64,000 nt of DNA from Galactobacter valiniphilus (GCF_003575975.1 NZ_QQXK01000005.1:1-64000); one strand, 5' to 3'; positions 9,377 to 18,591 are shown, counted from the stretch's first letter. Numbers and translations are program-made. The notes: generated by a model from the sequence alone, not told the origin.

Positions 9377-10213
9377 ATGAGCTTTGCGCCGGACCGGCTG
9401 CCCGAGGACCTCGCCGAGGCCGAGGCCTACTACGTTCTCGACGCGAGGGACGGCGACACGGCGCGCTACCGCTCCACCGTGCACGCGCAGGGTGCCTGGA
9501 ACCCCGGGGAGCAGCACATGGCCCCCGCCACGGGCGTCCTGGTCCACGAGCTCGAGCGCTTCAAGGCGCGCGAGGGGCTGCGGATCGTCAGGGTGTCCCT
9601 CGACATCCTGGGTCTCATCCCGGGCGGCGGCTTCACGGTCACCACCCGCATGGTGCGGCCCGGGCGCACGATCGAGCTCATCGAGGCGACCCTGGAGGCG
9701 CACGGGCGCACGTCCATCGTGGCCAGGGCCTGGCGCCTCGCCACGGGCGACACCTCCGCCGTGGCGCATGTGCAGGAGCCCTCGATCCCGGGGCCGAGAA
9801 AGTGCGTGGAGCGCGAGCTGTCGGCACGCTGGCCGGGTGGCTACATCGCCTCGCTGACCGGGCTCGGCGATCCGGCCAGCGGCGGCGGGCAGGGGACGGC
9901 CTGGCTCAGCAATGACCTCGAGATGGTGGACGGCGAGGAGACCACGCCGCTCGTGCGCCTGCTCGGCATGGTGGACACGGCCAACGGCGTGGCGCCGCGC
10001 CTGGATCCCCGCGCCTGGGCGTTCCCGAATGTTGATCTGCAGATCCACCTCTTCCGCGCACCGATTGGCCGCCGCCTGGGTCTCCGGGTGCTCCAGAGCG
10101 TGGGCGAGGACGGCGTGGGCCTGACGAGCTCGGTGCTGCACGACGAACAGGGACCCTTTGGGCGCGCCGAACAGATCCTCACCGTGCGGGAACAGGCCGC
10201 AACCTCCAGGTGA
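9377..10213 (+). CDS. Thioesterase-fold (TesB-like) protein
   Basis: 278 residues from ATG 9377, preceded by GAGGAG; an earlier in-frame start at 9272 adds only non-family sequence. The layout is a double hot-dog of the TesB/acyl-CoA thioesterase type: an N-terminal half with VSLDILGLIPGGGFTVTTRMVRPGR, where the R-P-G-R strand is characteristic, and a C-terminal half with [19 protein letters not shown]. Such proteins hydrolyse acyl-CoAs, but substrates are poorly known. It is transcribed divergently from the dicarboxylate carrier operon. Confidence 0.8.
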   Translation: MSFAPDRLPEDLAEAEAYYVLDARDGDTARYRSTVHAQGAWNPGEQHMAPATGVLVHELERFKAREGLRIVRVSLDILGLIPGGGFTVTTRMVRPGRTIELIEATLEAHGRTSIVARAWRLATGDTSAVAHVQEPSIPGPRKCVERELSARWPGGYIASLTGLGDPASGGGQGTAWLSNDLEMVDGEETTPLVRLLGMVDTANGVAPRLDPRAWAFPNVDLQIHLFRAPIGRRLGLRVLQSVGEDGVGLTSSVLHDEQGPFGRAEQILTVREQAATSR

Positions 10214-10298
10214 ATCCGGCGTAGTGTGCTCCCGGCGCGGCCCGTGACTTGGTAGCGCGCGATGCGCACCCGGTCCCTGTCACGCCGGAGGTTTCTTG

Positions 10299-12725
10299 AT
10301 GTCCCTGCCCTTCGCTGCCCCGGCCGTGCTCGTCGCCAGCATCGCCGCGCTGATCTTCGCTTCCACCGCGCCGCCGGCCGCGCCGGCCGGTGGCGCGGCC
10401 GCCGAATACGCCGTCGAGGCGCCGCTCGAGGTGACGCCTCAGGAAGCCGAGCTGACCGCCACCGGCGACCAGGCCGACGTCGTGCTCGAAACCCCCGAGG
10501 TCAAGGGCGAGTCCGTCCAGGCCCTGCCCGTCGAGGGTGTGTCGGAGGCCGCGCAGGAGTCCCCGGCGGCGCTCAAGGAGGCCGTTCCGGCGGAGGAGAC
10601 CGAGCAGATCGCCCCGCAGGCCCAGCAGCAGCTCGGCGAGACCGAGGCGGATCGGCACCTGGCCCTGCTCACGCCCGTGCGCACTGCGCCCACCTTCACG
10701 GCCGTCGGCCTGACGTGGAAGGCGACAGCCGGGGTCAAGGTCACCGAGGCGTCCGTGCGCGTGCGCGAGAACGGCGAATGGACGCCCTGGACCGCCCTCG
10801 AGATCCCCGAGGTGGGGGAGGAGTCGGGGGCCACGGGCCGCGACGGCACGTCCCCGCTGTTGAGCAACGGCGCCGACGCCGTTCAGGCCCGCGTGCTGAC
10901 GGCCAGCGGGTCGGCGCCGGATGATCTCAAGATCGATCTCGTGAACGGCGGAACGGCTCCGTCCCCGCGCGTCGAAGCGAGCGCAACCGCGCAGAGCCCC
11001 GCGTACCGTCCCGGTTCCGTGTCCGGCGACGTCCTGCGTCCCTCCGGCATCGTGAGCCGTGCCAAGTGGGGCGCGGACGAGAAGAAGGCGGACACGACGC
11101 CCTCGCGCTCCGTGAAGCTGCAGGCGATGTACATCCACCACACCGCGAGCTCGAACAGCTACACCCCGGCCCAGGCGGCCCAGGCGGTGCGCTCCTTCTT
11201 CCTCTTCCACACGCAGTCCCGCGGCCGGGACGACATCGGCTACCAGTTCCTCATCGACAAGTACGGGACCATCTACGAGGGACGCCGTGGCTCCCTCAAC
11301 GACCTCGTGGTGGGCGCCCAGGCTGGTGGCTTCAACACCGGCAGCATCGGCGTCTCGATGATCGGCAACTACGACAGGGCGAAGCCCTCCGCCGCCATGC
11401 TCGAGTCGCTGCGCAAGGTGCTCGCCTGGAAGGGCTACGCCTACGGCATCGACGTGACGGGCAAGACCACCCTCACCGCCAAGGTGGAGGGCGCCTCGAC
11501 GTCCTGCTACCAGGACGGCGCGCGGGTCACCGTGCCGACGCTCCTGGGCCATCGCACCACCAACTACACCGGCTGCCCCAGGCAGTACCTCTTCAACCAG
11601 CTCCCCGCCCTGCGCACGGACGTCAAGAAGCTGATCGACGCCGCCGTAGCGCAGCACGGCGCGGCCGGCTCACCCCTCAAGGCCCCCGTGCCCGCCGCGA
11701 AGTATGCGGGCAACCAGGGTCTCGTGCTCAGCGGCAAGGTCACCTTACGCTGGAAGAAGGTCCCCTACGCCGCCAAGTACCAGATCATGACGCGCGCCGT
11801 GGGACAGAAGGACGCCTTCTCCCGCAACGGGTTCTGGAGCGCGAGAAGCACCACCACGGCCCTGCGCAAGGCCATCACCCTCAAGCCCGGCGAGACCCGC
11901 GTGCTCGGGGTGCACGCCATCGACGCCCAGGGCCGGCCCGGCCCGGTCACGCGCCTGACGCAGCTGACCCGCCCGGTCTCGTGGTCGGCCGCCGACCTCA
12001 AGGTGAAGGACGCGGCGCTCGGTGCCAAGAGCTCCAGCGCGGCCAACGGCCGCGTGGTCACGGCCAAGAAGCAGGGAGCCACCGCCGCGGCGCGCTCCGT
12101 GGTCGGGGCCAACCGCGTGACGGGGCGCGTGCAGGCCACCAAGGGTGCCACCGTGCAACTGCGACAGGGCTCCACGCTGCTCAAGACCGCGAAGCTCTCG
12201 GCGAGCAAGAGCATCAAGACCATCAGCGTTTCGCTGCCCCGGCGCGGCAAGTCCGACGTGCAGCTCAAGGTGAGCAAGCTCGCCAAGAAGGCCACCGTGA
12301 ACGACTACTCCATCGGCCTGAGCCGCTCGACGTTGGCCCCGGCGGCCACCCCCTACGTGGCCCCCGGAGCCGGTCAGGTGACCGGCCTGAGCAGCCCGGG
12401 CTCGTCGGCCTCCGCCACGGCGGGCTTCACGTGGAAGGGGCGCAGCGACGCTGCTTACTACCTCGTGCAGGTGCAGCGTGCCAAGGCCGGCGCGGCCCTG
12501 ACGGGCGCCTATTCGGCCCCGGTCAGGGGCGGCGCGGCGTCCTTCTCCCTCGCGCTGGCCGAGGGGGAGAGCGCGCGGATCCGCGTGAGCGCCGTGAGCG
12601 TCTTCGGGCGGGCCGGCGTCTCCACCACCTCGTCGGTGGCTAAGCGCGCGACGCCGCCGGCACCGGTCACGCCCACCCCGGCGCCTTCCCCGGCGCCGAG
12701 CGTTCCGAGCACCCCCGCGAGCTAG
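10299..12725 (+). CDS. Secreted PGRP-type N-acetylmuramoyl-L-alanine amidase
   Basis: 808 residues. A signal peptide with a hydrophobic core covers about residues 3-30. A Glu/Ala-rich linker follows to about 120, then a small beta domain. The zinc amidase (PGRP/Amidase_2) domain runs from about 260 to 445, with ligand His280 in YIHHTASS and a second His and the Cys in GHRTTNYTGCP. The C-terminal 350 residues form repeated Lys/Ala/Ser-rich beta domains resembling FN3 modules, and the protein ends in a Pro/Thr/Ser tail. It should cleave the glycan-peptide bond of peptidoglycan outside the cell. ATG 10299 has GGAGG 7 nt upstream. Monocistronic. Confidence 0.88.
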   Translation: MSLPFAAPAVLVASIAALIFASTAPPAAPAGGAAAEYAVEAPLEVTPQEAELTATGDQADVVLETPEVKGESVQALPVEGVSEAAQESPAALKEAVPAEETEQIAPQAQQQLGETEADRHLALLTPVRTAPTFTAVGLTWKATAGVKVTEASVRVRENGEWTPWTALEIPEVGEESGATGRDGTSPLLSNGADAVQARVLTASGSAPDDLKIDLVNGGTAPSPRVEASATAQSPAYRPGSVSGDVLRPSGIVSRAKWGADEKKADTTPSRSVKLQAMYIHHTASSNSYTPAQAAQAVRSFFLFHTQSRGRDDIGYQFLIDKYGTIYEGRRGSLNDLVVGAQAGGFNTGSIGVSMIGNYDRAKPSAAMLESLRKVLAWKGYAYGIDVTGKTTLTAKVEGASTSCYQDGARVTVPTLLGHRTTNYTGCPRQYLFNQLPALRTDVKKLIDAAVAQHGAAGSPLKAPVPAAKYAGNQGLVLSGKVTLRWKKVPYAAKYQIMTRAVGQKDAFSRNGFWSARSTTTALRKAITLKPGETRVLGVHAIDAQGRPGPVTRLTQLTRPVSWSAADLKVKDAALGAKSSSAANGRVVTAKKQGATAAARSVVGANRVTGRVQATKGATVQLRQGSTLLKTAKLSASKSIKTISVSLPRRGKSDVQLKVSKLAKKATVNDYSIGLSRSTLAPAATPYVAPGAGQVTGLSSPGSSASATAGFTWKGRSDAAYYLVQVQRAKAGAALTGAYSAPVRGGAASFSLALAEGESARIRVSAVSVFGRAGVSTTSSVAKRATPPAPVTPTPAPSPAPSVPSTPAS

Positions 12726-12743
12726 CGCGGCGGCAACACAGCC

Positions 12744-12780
12744 GAAGCGGGGCCCGGCGCAGTGCTCCGGGCCCCGCTTC
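12744..12780. terminator. Bidirectional terminator hairpin
   Basis: A 14-bp perfect stem (12744-12757 with 12767-12780) with a 9-nt loop lies between the convergent amidase and uridine-kinase-like genes. Confidence 0.7.
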
Positions 12781-12799
12781 AGCATGCTTGGGCGTCTCC

Positions 12800-13432
12800 T
12801 CAGCGCGCGGGGAGCTCCCCGGCGAGGATCTTCTTGAGCTCGCGCTTGGGCACGGGCACGAAGCCGGCCTCGAGGTGCGCGCGGCGGAAGGCCGGATCGG
12901 CGCGGAACAGGGCCAAGCCGCGCTTGAGCAGGAACGGGATGGGCTTGCGGTGCTCGCGCACATCGCGCGCGAAGCGCAACAGCGAGGTGATCAGGCGCGG
13001 GGAGTCGACGTAGTAGGCCGTGACGGGCACGCCGGCCTCGCGCAGCGCGCCCAGGGCGGTGCGGGCGAAGACACCCTCGGCGACCACGCGTCCGCCGGGC
13101 TGCAGGCGCACACGGAGGCGGCCGAAGGAGGTGCTCTGCTCGATGGAGTACTTGGGCACCGAGGTCTCGCCCGTGCTCAGGAGCTGCTGGACGGCGGCGA
13201 CGGCGGCCTCGCAGTTCCAGGTCCCCGGGTGGTCCCAGTCGATCTCGCCGTAGGCCGTGCGCGGCATGGGGTGCGTCTGATCCTCCGCGATGTTGCGGTA
13301 GAAGTTGTCCAGCTGCAGGGGCGGCGTGCCGTAGTGTTGGGCCAGATAGCTCTTGCCGGAGCCGGAGGCGCCTCCCAGGAGGATGAGGGGGACGGTGGGC
13401 GCTGCGGCTGGATCTGACACGCCCAGCATCAT
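12800..13432 (-). CDS. Uridine kinase-like P-loop protein
   Basis: 210 residues. The Walker A motif GGASGSGKS is at about 20-28. LQLDNFYRNI near 40 is the Asp-rich substrate loop typical of uridine kinase/phosphoribulokinase-like enzymes, and VVAEGVFA near 117 is the second strand motif. The C-terminal region is rich in Arg and Lys, as in the lid. It probably phosphorylates a nucleoside or similar small molecule; the substrate is not determined by these motifs. ATG-ATG at 13432/13429 gives two equivalent starts, and there is no strong ribosome binding site. Divergent from the lipoate-ligase-like gene across 52 bp. Confidence 0.8.
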   Translation of the reverse strand: MMLGVSDPAAAPTVPLILLGGASGSGKSYLAQHYGTPPLQLDNFYRNIAEDQTHPMPRTAYGEIDWDHPGTWNCEAAVAAVQQLLSTGETSVPKYSIEQSTSFGRLRVRLQPGGRVVAEGVFARTALGALREAGVPVTAYYVDSPRLITSLLRFARDVREHRKPIPFLLKRGLALFRADPAFRRAHLEAGFVPVPKRELKKILAGELPAR

Positions 13433-13471
13433 CCCACATTCACGGCGTCCACCCTGGCCGTTCTCCTGCCG

Positions 13472-13484
13472 TAGGCTCGCGAAC
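13472..13484 (+). promoter_or_regulatory. -10 element for a leaderless mRNA (lipoate-ligase-like gene)
   Basis: TAGGCT (13472-13477) is followed by exactly 7 nt and then the GTG start at 13485, with no ribosome binding site. This is the geometry of actinobacterial leaderless transcripts (TANNNT, 7 nt, then the start codon as +1). Confidence 0.6.
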
Positions 13485-14210
13485 GTGACCGATTCGACCC
13501 GCCTGAGCCTGCTGCGCGATCACGCCACGGGAGACGCCGCCGCCGACCTTGACCGTTCCCTCGGCCTCCTGCGCGAGGTCGCAGCGGGGCACCGCGGGCC
13601 GCTCCTGCGGGTCTACACGCCGGCTCCGACCCTCGCCTTCGGTCAGCGCGATGCACGGCTGCCGGGATTCGAGGCCGCGGCCGCCGCGGCGGCTGTGCTC
13701 GGCTTTGCCCCCGTGGTGCGTTCGGCGGGCGGGCGGGCCGCGGCCTACCACGAGGGCTGCCTCATCATCGATCAGATCCAGCCGGAGGCCGAGGCGATGA
13801 AGGGCCACCAGGCGCGCTTCGCCCGCTTCGGGGAGCTCTACGCCTCCGCGCTTGCCTCGCTCGGTGTGGACGCCGCGGTCGGGGAGATCCCGGGGGAGTA
13901 CTGCCCCGGTGAGTTTTCGGTGCACGGCACCCGGCACGACGGCGCGGCGCGGGTCAAGCTCGTCGGCACGGCTCAGCGCGTGGTCGCCGGGGCCTGGTTG
14001 TTTAGCTCCGTGGTGGTGGTCTCGGGGGCGGTGCCGCTGCGCGAGGTGACGACGCGCGTCTACGAGGAGCTGGGGCTGGCGCTCGACCCCGCCACGGTGG
14101 GTGACGCCGCGGGGCTCGTGGCGCCGGGCGCGCCCGTCCCGACGCCGACCTCTGCGCTCGAGGCGATCCTCGCGACGTGGGCCGAGGCTGGCTACACCAT
14201 CGGGGAGTGA
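13485..14210 (+). CDS. Lipoate-protein ligase A family protein
   Basis: 241 residues. RSAGGRAAAYHEGCL (about 75-90) corresponds to the lipoyl-AMP binding RxxGG motif. RVKLVGTAQRVV contains the family's active-site Lys, and the fold matches the biotin/lipoate ligase domain. It lacks the C-terminal accessory domain of classic LplA, so it may be an octanoyl/lipoyl transferase or use a separate partner. GTG 13485 is chosen because an ideal leaderless -10 sits 7 nt before it; upstream in-frame codons look non-coding. It is the likely attachment enzyme for lipoyl domains, but the precise reaction is not settled. Confidence 0.8.
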   Translation: MTDSTRLSLLRDHATGDAAADLDRSLGLLREVAAGHRGPLLRVYTPAPTLAFGQRDARLPGFEAAAAAAAVLGFAPVVRSAGGRAAAYHEGCLIIDQIQPEAEAMKGHQARFARFGELYASALASLGVDAAVGEIPGEYCPGEFSVHGTRHDGAARVKLVGTAQRVVAGAWLFSSVVVVSGAVPLREVTTRVYEELGLALDPATVGDAAGLVAPGAPVPTPTSALEAILATWAEAGYTIGE

Positions 14211-14219
14211 GGGCGAACG

Positions 14220-14254
14220 AAGGAGGGGCGCGGCCCGTGGCCGCGCCCCTCCTT
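14220..14254. terminator. Bidirectional terminator hairpin
   Basis: A 16-bp perfect stem (14220-14235 with 14239-14254) with a 3-nt loop lies between the convergent lipoate-ligase-like gene and the MBL hydrolase gene. Confidence 0.72.
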
Positions 14255-14268
14255 GCTCTTGCCCGGCG

Positions 14269-14895
14269 TCAGTGACCGCGGGCGATCCATTCGTCAAGGT
14301 GGGGAGCCTCGGCACCGATGCTCGTCTCGTCGCCGTGACCCGTCAGGACGCGGGTGTCGCGCGGCAGGAGGAACAGCTGCGTGGTGATGGAGTCGATGAT
14401 CGTGTCGAAGTCCGAGTAGGAGCGCCCCGTCGCGCCCGGCCCGCCGTTGAACAGTGTGTCCCCGCTGAAGAGGACCCCCAGCTCCGGTGCGTAATAGCAG
14501 GTCGACCCCGGCGTGTGCCCAGGCGTCGCGAGGGCGCGCAGCTCGGTTCCGGCGACGGTGAAGACCTGTCCGGGTTCCACGGGACCGTCCGGCGCGTCGG
14601 CGTGAACCATGTCCCACAGCATGCGATCGGCAGCGGGGAGCAGCACGGGCGCGCCGAGCGCCCCCGCCGCCTCGCGCGCCGCGCGCACGTGGTCGTCGTG
14701 GCCGTGCGTCAGCAGGACGGCGTTCACCCGGCGCCCGGCCACCGCCTCGGTGACCCGCGCGACGTCGTGCGCTGGGTCGATGACGATCACCTCGTGATCG
14801 TCGCCGACGATCCAGACGTTGTTGTCCACCTCCCAGGTGCCGCCGTCCAGGCTGAAGGTGCCGCTCGTGACGACGTTTTCGATGAGCGCGGTCAT
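14269..14895 (-). CDS. MBL-fold hydrolase, candidate S-formylmycothiol hydrolase
   Basis: 208 residues with a complete glyoxalase II-type metallo-beta-lactamase site: HGHDDH at 64-69, His in [10 protein letters not shown], Asp in FSGDTLF and His in VLTGHGDET. The start ATGA overlaps the stop of mscR, so it is translationally coupled. In mycobacteria the mscR gene has the same kind of neighbour (Rv2259-Rv2260). MscR yields S-formylmycothiol or its breakdown products, so a thioester hydrolase is the natural partner; that activity is inference. Fold and metal site are certain. Confidence 0.88.
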   Translation of the reverse strand: MTALIENVVTSGTFSLDGGTWEVDNNVWIVGDDHEVIVIDPAHDVARVTEAVAGRRVNAVLLTHGHDDHVRAAREAAGALGAPVLLPAADRMLWDMVHADAPDGPVEPGQVFTVAGTELRALATPGHTPGSTCYYAPELGVLFSGDTLFNGGPGATGRSYSDFDTIIDSITTQLFLLPRDTRVLTGHGDETSIGAEAPHLDEWIARGH

Positions 14896-15983
14896 TTGGC
14901 AACCTCCACGACGGAACGCAGCACGAGGCCCTTCGACATCTTCTCGAAGGCCTCGTTGATCTCGCCGAGGCCGATGCGCTCGGAGACGAAGGCGTCAAGG
15001 TCGAGGCGGCCCAGGCGGTACTGCTCCACGAGCATGGGGAAGTCGCGGCTGGGCAGGCAATCGCCGTACCAGGAGGACTTGAGGGAGCCGCCGCGGCCGA
15101 ACACGTCATCCAGCGGGAGATCGAGGCGCATGCCGGGGGTCGGCACGCCCACGAGCACCACGCGGCCGGCCAGGTCGCGGGCGTAGAACGCCTGCTCGTA
15201 GGTCTCGGGGCGACCGATCGCCTCGATCACCACGTCGGCGCCGAAGCCGCCCGTCAGCGCGCGAATGGCCTCGACGGGATCCTGCTCGCGCGAGTTCACG
15301 CCGTGCGTGGCGCCGAGGCGCAGCGCCTGGTCGATCTTGGCCTGGTCGATGTCCACGGCGATGATCGTGGTGGCGCCGGCGAGGCGCGCGCCCTGGATCG
15401 CGGCGACGCCCACGCCGCCGCAACCGATGACGGCCACGGACTCGCCGCGCTGCACCTGGCCCGTGTTGATGGCGGCGCCCACACCGGCCATGACGCCGCA
15501 GCCGAGCAGGCCAACGGCCGCCGCGTCCACGTCGTCGCGCACGGGCGTGCACTGGCCGGCGGCGACGAGCGTCTTCTCCGCGAAGGAACCGATGCCGAGC
15601 GCGGGGGAGAGCTCCGTGCCGTCCGTCAGGGTCATCTTCTGCGTGGCGTTGTGGGTGTTGAAGCAGTACTGCGGCTGGCCCTTGAGGCACGCGCGGCATT
15701 CACCACACACGGCGCGCCAGTTGAGGATGACCCGCTCGCCGACCTTCACGTTCGTGACGCCCTCGCCGATCGCGGAGACCACGCCGGTGGACTCGTGGCC
15801 GAGCAGGTAGGGGAAGTCGTCACCCACGCCGCCGTGCACGTAGTGAAGATCCGTGTGGCAGACGCCGCAGGTCAGGACGTCCACGACGGCCTCGCCCGGG
15901 CCTGGGTCGGGGATCACGATGTCAACGATCTCCACTGGGGCGTTCTTGGCGCGCACCACGGCGCCCTTGACGGTCTGCGACAT
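14892..15983 (-). CDS. mscR: S-(hydroxymethyl)mycothiol dehydrogenase / S-nitrosomycothiol reductase
   Basis: 363-residue zinc-dependent medium-chain dehydrogenase of the class III (AdhC) type. Catalytic zinc ligands are in CGVCHTD and LGHESTG. The structural zinc lobe is [15 protein letters not shown]. The Rossmann motif is [13 protein letters not shown] near 196. With mycothiol as thiol it oxidises the formaldehyde adduct with NAD and reduces nitrosothiols. ATG 15983 follows CGGAGA. First gene of a two-gene operon with the MBL hydrolase. The name rests on strong family likeness; a plain alcohol dehydrogenase role is the alternative. Confidence 0.88.
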   Translation of the reverse strand: MSQTVKGAVVRAKNAPVEIVDIVIPDPGPGEAVVDVLTCGVCHTDLHYVHGGVGDDFPYLLGHESTGVVSAIGEGVTNVKVGERVILNWRAVCGECRACLKGQPQYCFNTHNATQKMTLTDGTELSPALGIGSFAEKTLVAAGQCTPVRDDVDAAAVGLLGCGVMAGVGAAINTGQVQRGESVAVIGCGGVGVAAIQGARLAGATTIIAVDIDQAKIDQALRLGATHGVNSREQDPVEAIRALTGGFGADVVIEAIGRPETYEQAFYARDLAGRVVLVGVPTPGMRLDLPLDDVFGRGGSLKSSWYGDCLPSRDFPMLVEQYRLGRLDLDAFVSERIGLGEINEAFEKMSKGLVLRSVVEVAK

Positions 15984-16126
15984 GACGTCTCCGTTCGTTC
16001 GAGTCCCGGCCGCCCAGGGGCAGGCACGGCCGTGTTCCGCTGTGACGGGCGCAACCCGTCACCCTCATCCGATCACGTTTGCGCTTTCGCGTCCCGATCG
16101 TCGGCACCGTGTGTCACGCTGTGAGC

Positions 16127-16918
16127 ATGTGCGGACGTTATGTGATTGCCCGGGCGGCCGGGGACCTGGTTGACGAGCTGGATGCGTGGGAGCCGGAGGA
16201 AGAGATCCTCCTGCGGCCCAACTACAACGTGGCACCGACCACGGACGTGCCGATCGTGCTCGAGCGGCTCGTGGAGGCTGGGGCGCCGGGTGCCGTGCAG
16301 ACGCCCGGCGGCCTCGTGCGCCGCGAGCTGCACGTGGCCCGCTGGGGCCTGTTGCCGATCTGGGCCAAGGACGCCTCCTTCTCCTCGCGCGCCTTCAATG
16401 CCCGCAGCGAGACCGTCCTGGAGAAGCCCTCCTTCCGCGGTGCCGTGAAGTCCAAGCGCTGCGTGGTGCCCGTGGACGGCTACTACGAGTGGCGCACCCC
16501 GGCCGGCGGCAAGGGCACCAAGACGCCCTTCTTCGTCCACCGCGAGGACGGCAAGCCCATCGTGTTTGCCGGGCTCTACGAGTGGTGGAAGGACCCCGCC
16601 GTCGCCGACGGCGAGGAGGGTCAGTGGGTGCTCTCCTGCACCATCTTGACCACTGAGTCTCCCTCGCCGGAGGACGACGGCGTGCAGGGCGCCTTGGGTG
16701 CCCTGCACGACCGCCTGCCCATCGCCTTGGCGGACGAGGACGCCATCTCGGCATGGCTGGATCCGAGCAACAAGGATGCAGCCTCCCTCGTGGAGGCCGT
16801 CCGGGCCCGGGCCGTCGAGGCCACTCAGGGCTGGGCTTTGCGCGAGGTCGGCTCCGCCGTGGGCAATGTGCGCAACAACGGCCCGGAGCTGATCGAGCCC
16901 GTCGGATCGCTGTTTTGA
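16127..16918 (+). CDS. SRAP-domain protein (YedK/HMCES type)
   Basis: SRAP proteins bind abasic sites in single-stranded DNA and form a thiazolidine crosslink through the N-terminal Cys. Here the protein begins Met-Cys2-Gly-Arg-Tyr, so removal of Met exposes the nucleophile. The active-site set continues with NYNVAPT, NARSET, the Glu in GYYEW and the His in LHDRLP. At 263 residues it is full length. ATG 16127 is fixed by the Cys2 requirement. CACGCT ends 6-7 nt upstream and no ribosome binding site is visible, so it may be leaderless. It overlaps the next gene by 4 nt. Confidence 0.93.
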   Translation: MCGRYVIARAAGDLVDELDAWEPEEEILLRPNYNVAPTTDVPIVLERLVEAGAPGAVQTPGGLVRRELHVARWGLLPIWAKDASFSSRAFNARSETVLEKPSFRGAVKSKRCVVPVDGYYEWRTPAGGKGTKTPFFVHREDGKPIVFAGLYEWWKDPAVADGEEGQWVLSCTILTTESPSPEDDGVQGALGALHDRLPIALADEDAISAWLDPSNKDAASLVEAVRARAVEATQGWALREVGSAVGNVRNNGPELIEPVGSLF

Positions 16919-17736
16919 GCGCGGCGGACGGCGCCGAGGCACGGACGCTCGAGGAGCTGGCCGTCGCCCTGGAGGGCGTGGGCTTCGCCGGGGACTGGCA
17001 TGCCAACACCCCCTGGGCCGTGCGCGCCGTGGAGTACGCGGCCGCGCAGGGCATCGCCACCCTGATCCACACGGGGGACTTCGCGTTCAGGTTTGAGCGG
17101 GAGTTCCTGGACGGGCTGCAGGAGGCGTGCGAGCGCTGGGGCGTGACGGTGCTGGCCGTGCGCGGCAACCACGACTCCACGGAGGAGATCGGGTACCTGC
17201 CCAAGAACGCCGAGGGCTTCCTCGAGGCCAGGCCCCGCGTGCTGATGATCCCCGACGGGCACCGCTGGGAGATCAACGGCGTGAGCCTGCTCGGCCTCGG
17301 CGGCGCCGGGTCCATTGATCGCATCCACCGCACCGCCGACGAAACCTGGTGGGCGGACGAGCGCCTCGACCCGAGGCTCGTGGACTCGCTCGAGGGCGCC
17401 GCGGACGTGGTGATCTCGCATGACTCCCCGTTTGGCGTGAAGCTGCCGGTGGATCCGCTCGTGGAGATCCACTTCCACCGGCTCGACGACTCGGTGGTGG
17501 ACTACTGCCTGCGCAATCGGATGGTGCTGGCGCGCGGCGTGGAGCGGGTGCGCCCGAGCCTCCTGGTGCACGGGCACTTCCACCTGCTTGGAGCCTTCGA
17601 GCGCCCGCTGACGCCGGGTGAGGGCCCCGCCTCCACGCGCATCGTGTGCCTGGATCGCGACGACATGGGACTCGAAAGGAACGTCCTGACGGCGGCCGAG
17701 GTCGTGGGCCTGCCGCTCACCGTCACGGTGGGCTGA
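16915..17736 (+). CDS. Calcineurin-like metallophosphoesterase
   Basis: 273 residues from TTG 16915, which overlaps the SRAP stop as TTGA. All metallophosphoesterase blocks are present: GDWHAN (replacing the usual D-x-H-G), HTGD, RGNHD and HGHFH near residue 219. An alternative start is GTG 16978, closer to the first motif. The coupling to SRAP is conspicuous: a dimetal phosphodiesterase co-produced with an abasic-site sensor could process DNA ends or nucleotides. No experimental basis is known to me, and RNA, cyclic nucleotides or proteins are other possible substrates. Confidence 0.82.
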   Translation: MSAADGAEARTLEELAVALEGVGFAGDWHANTPWAVRAVEYAAAQGIATLIHTGDFAFRFEREFLDGLQEACERWGVTVLAVRGNHDSTEEIGYLPKNAEGFLEARPRVLMIPDGHRWEINGVSLLGLGGAGSIDRIHRTADETWWADERLDPRLVDSLEGAADVVISHDSPFGVKLPVDPLVEIHFHRLDDSVVDYCLRNRMVLARGVERVRPSLLVHGHFHLLGAFERPLTPGEGPASTRIVCLDRDDMGLERNVLTAAEVVGLPLTVTVG

Positions 17737-17796
17737 CTGCCAGATCAATGCGAAACTCTCCCAAGCCAATGAGTTACTGAGTGGAAAGGGCAACGA

Positions 17797-18582
17797 GTGC
17801 CTGAGATCCGCGGGACGTTCATCTTCGACGCAGGATTGACCCCGGGCATGCGCGATGACGGGTCCCTCAGCCATTTAGTCTTCGACTCTTCGGGGAACTT
17901 GCGCGCGCATGCAAGTTTTGTTCCGGACGACGTCGAATCGGAAGACAGCTATTCCGATCCGTCGTGGTCGACGCCCCCCGAAGCGGAGGAGGTGAGGGAA
18001 CTGCAAGAAGCTGATTTTCAAGCGGCAGCGGCCATGCTGTTGGTGGCCGCGGGGCTCGTGGTCGGCGCTGCTGTCGGCGTCCAACATCTCTGGAAACGTT
18101 GGCGCGTGCCCCTGGCCAAACGTGTTCGCAGCGTCTTTCGTCGTCGCTCGGCCCCAGACAGCAACAGTGCGCACGACGAAGTCGAGGTCTACGAATTGGC
18201 GCCGGTCATCACGGCTGCCGAGCTCGTCATCGCCCCTCAGCACCGTTCCATGAGCGAAGAGGAAGCCGCGCATCGCCTCGCCATGTTGATGGCTGCGGCG
18301 GCATTCGCGGCGCAGCAATATAGGGCTCTGGCCGATGCTGAGATTCAAAGCCAAGCTGTTCAGGAATTCTTGACGCTCTTGCCGCACTTGACGTCGCAGC
18401 AGGCCACAGACCGGCTCAATGTGGCTCTCGCGGCTGGAGACCATGTGCTGGACGCGCGTGCGAGGCTTGGGCTCGAACAATTGTTTCTCGGCGGGTACCA
18501 GGCGGATGGGTCATTCCGACCCGTAGAACGTGAGCGAGTCCGAGAGGTGCTCTCGAGTGAGCGCCCGGGCCAAGCAGGCTGA
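17797..18582 (+). CDS. Orphan single-pass membrane protein in lower-GC DNA
   Basis: 261 residues, not recognised. Parts visible: an N-terminal strand-rich segment of about 45 residues with GLTPG and FVPDD; an acidic linker; a hydrophobic segment at about 75-98 followed by a basic stretch (WKRWRVPLAKRVRSVFRRR); then a helical C-terminal domain rich in Ala, Glu and Gln from about 150. GC content is clearly lower than the neighbours, and a TTA codon (17876-17878) and other A/T-ending codons are used. GTG 17797 has GGAAAGG 8 nt upstream. No phage, toxin or transposase signature is visible. Probably a recent acquisition; function unknown. Confidence 0.75.
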   Translation: MPEIRGTFIFDAGLTPGMRDDGSLSHLVFDSSGNLRAHASFVPDDVESEDSYSDPSWSTPPEAEEVRELQEADFQAAAAMLLVAAGLVVGAAVGVQHLWKRWRVPLAKRVRSVFRRRSAPDSNSAHDEVEVYELAPVITAAELVIAPQHRSMSEEEAAHRLAMLMAAAAFAAQQYRALADAEIQSQAVQEFLTLLPHLTSQQATDRLNVALAAGDHVLDARARLGLEQLFLGGYQADGSFRPVERERVREVLSSERPGQAG

Positions 18583-18591
18583 ACCGCGGAA

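Noticed and set aside
10262-10924. Frame overlapping the amidase start in another register
   Set aside because: Arg/Gly/Ala-rich shadow; signal peptide and amidase frame are convincing.
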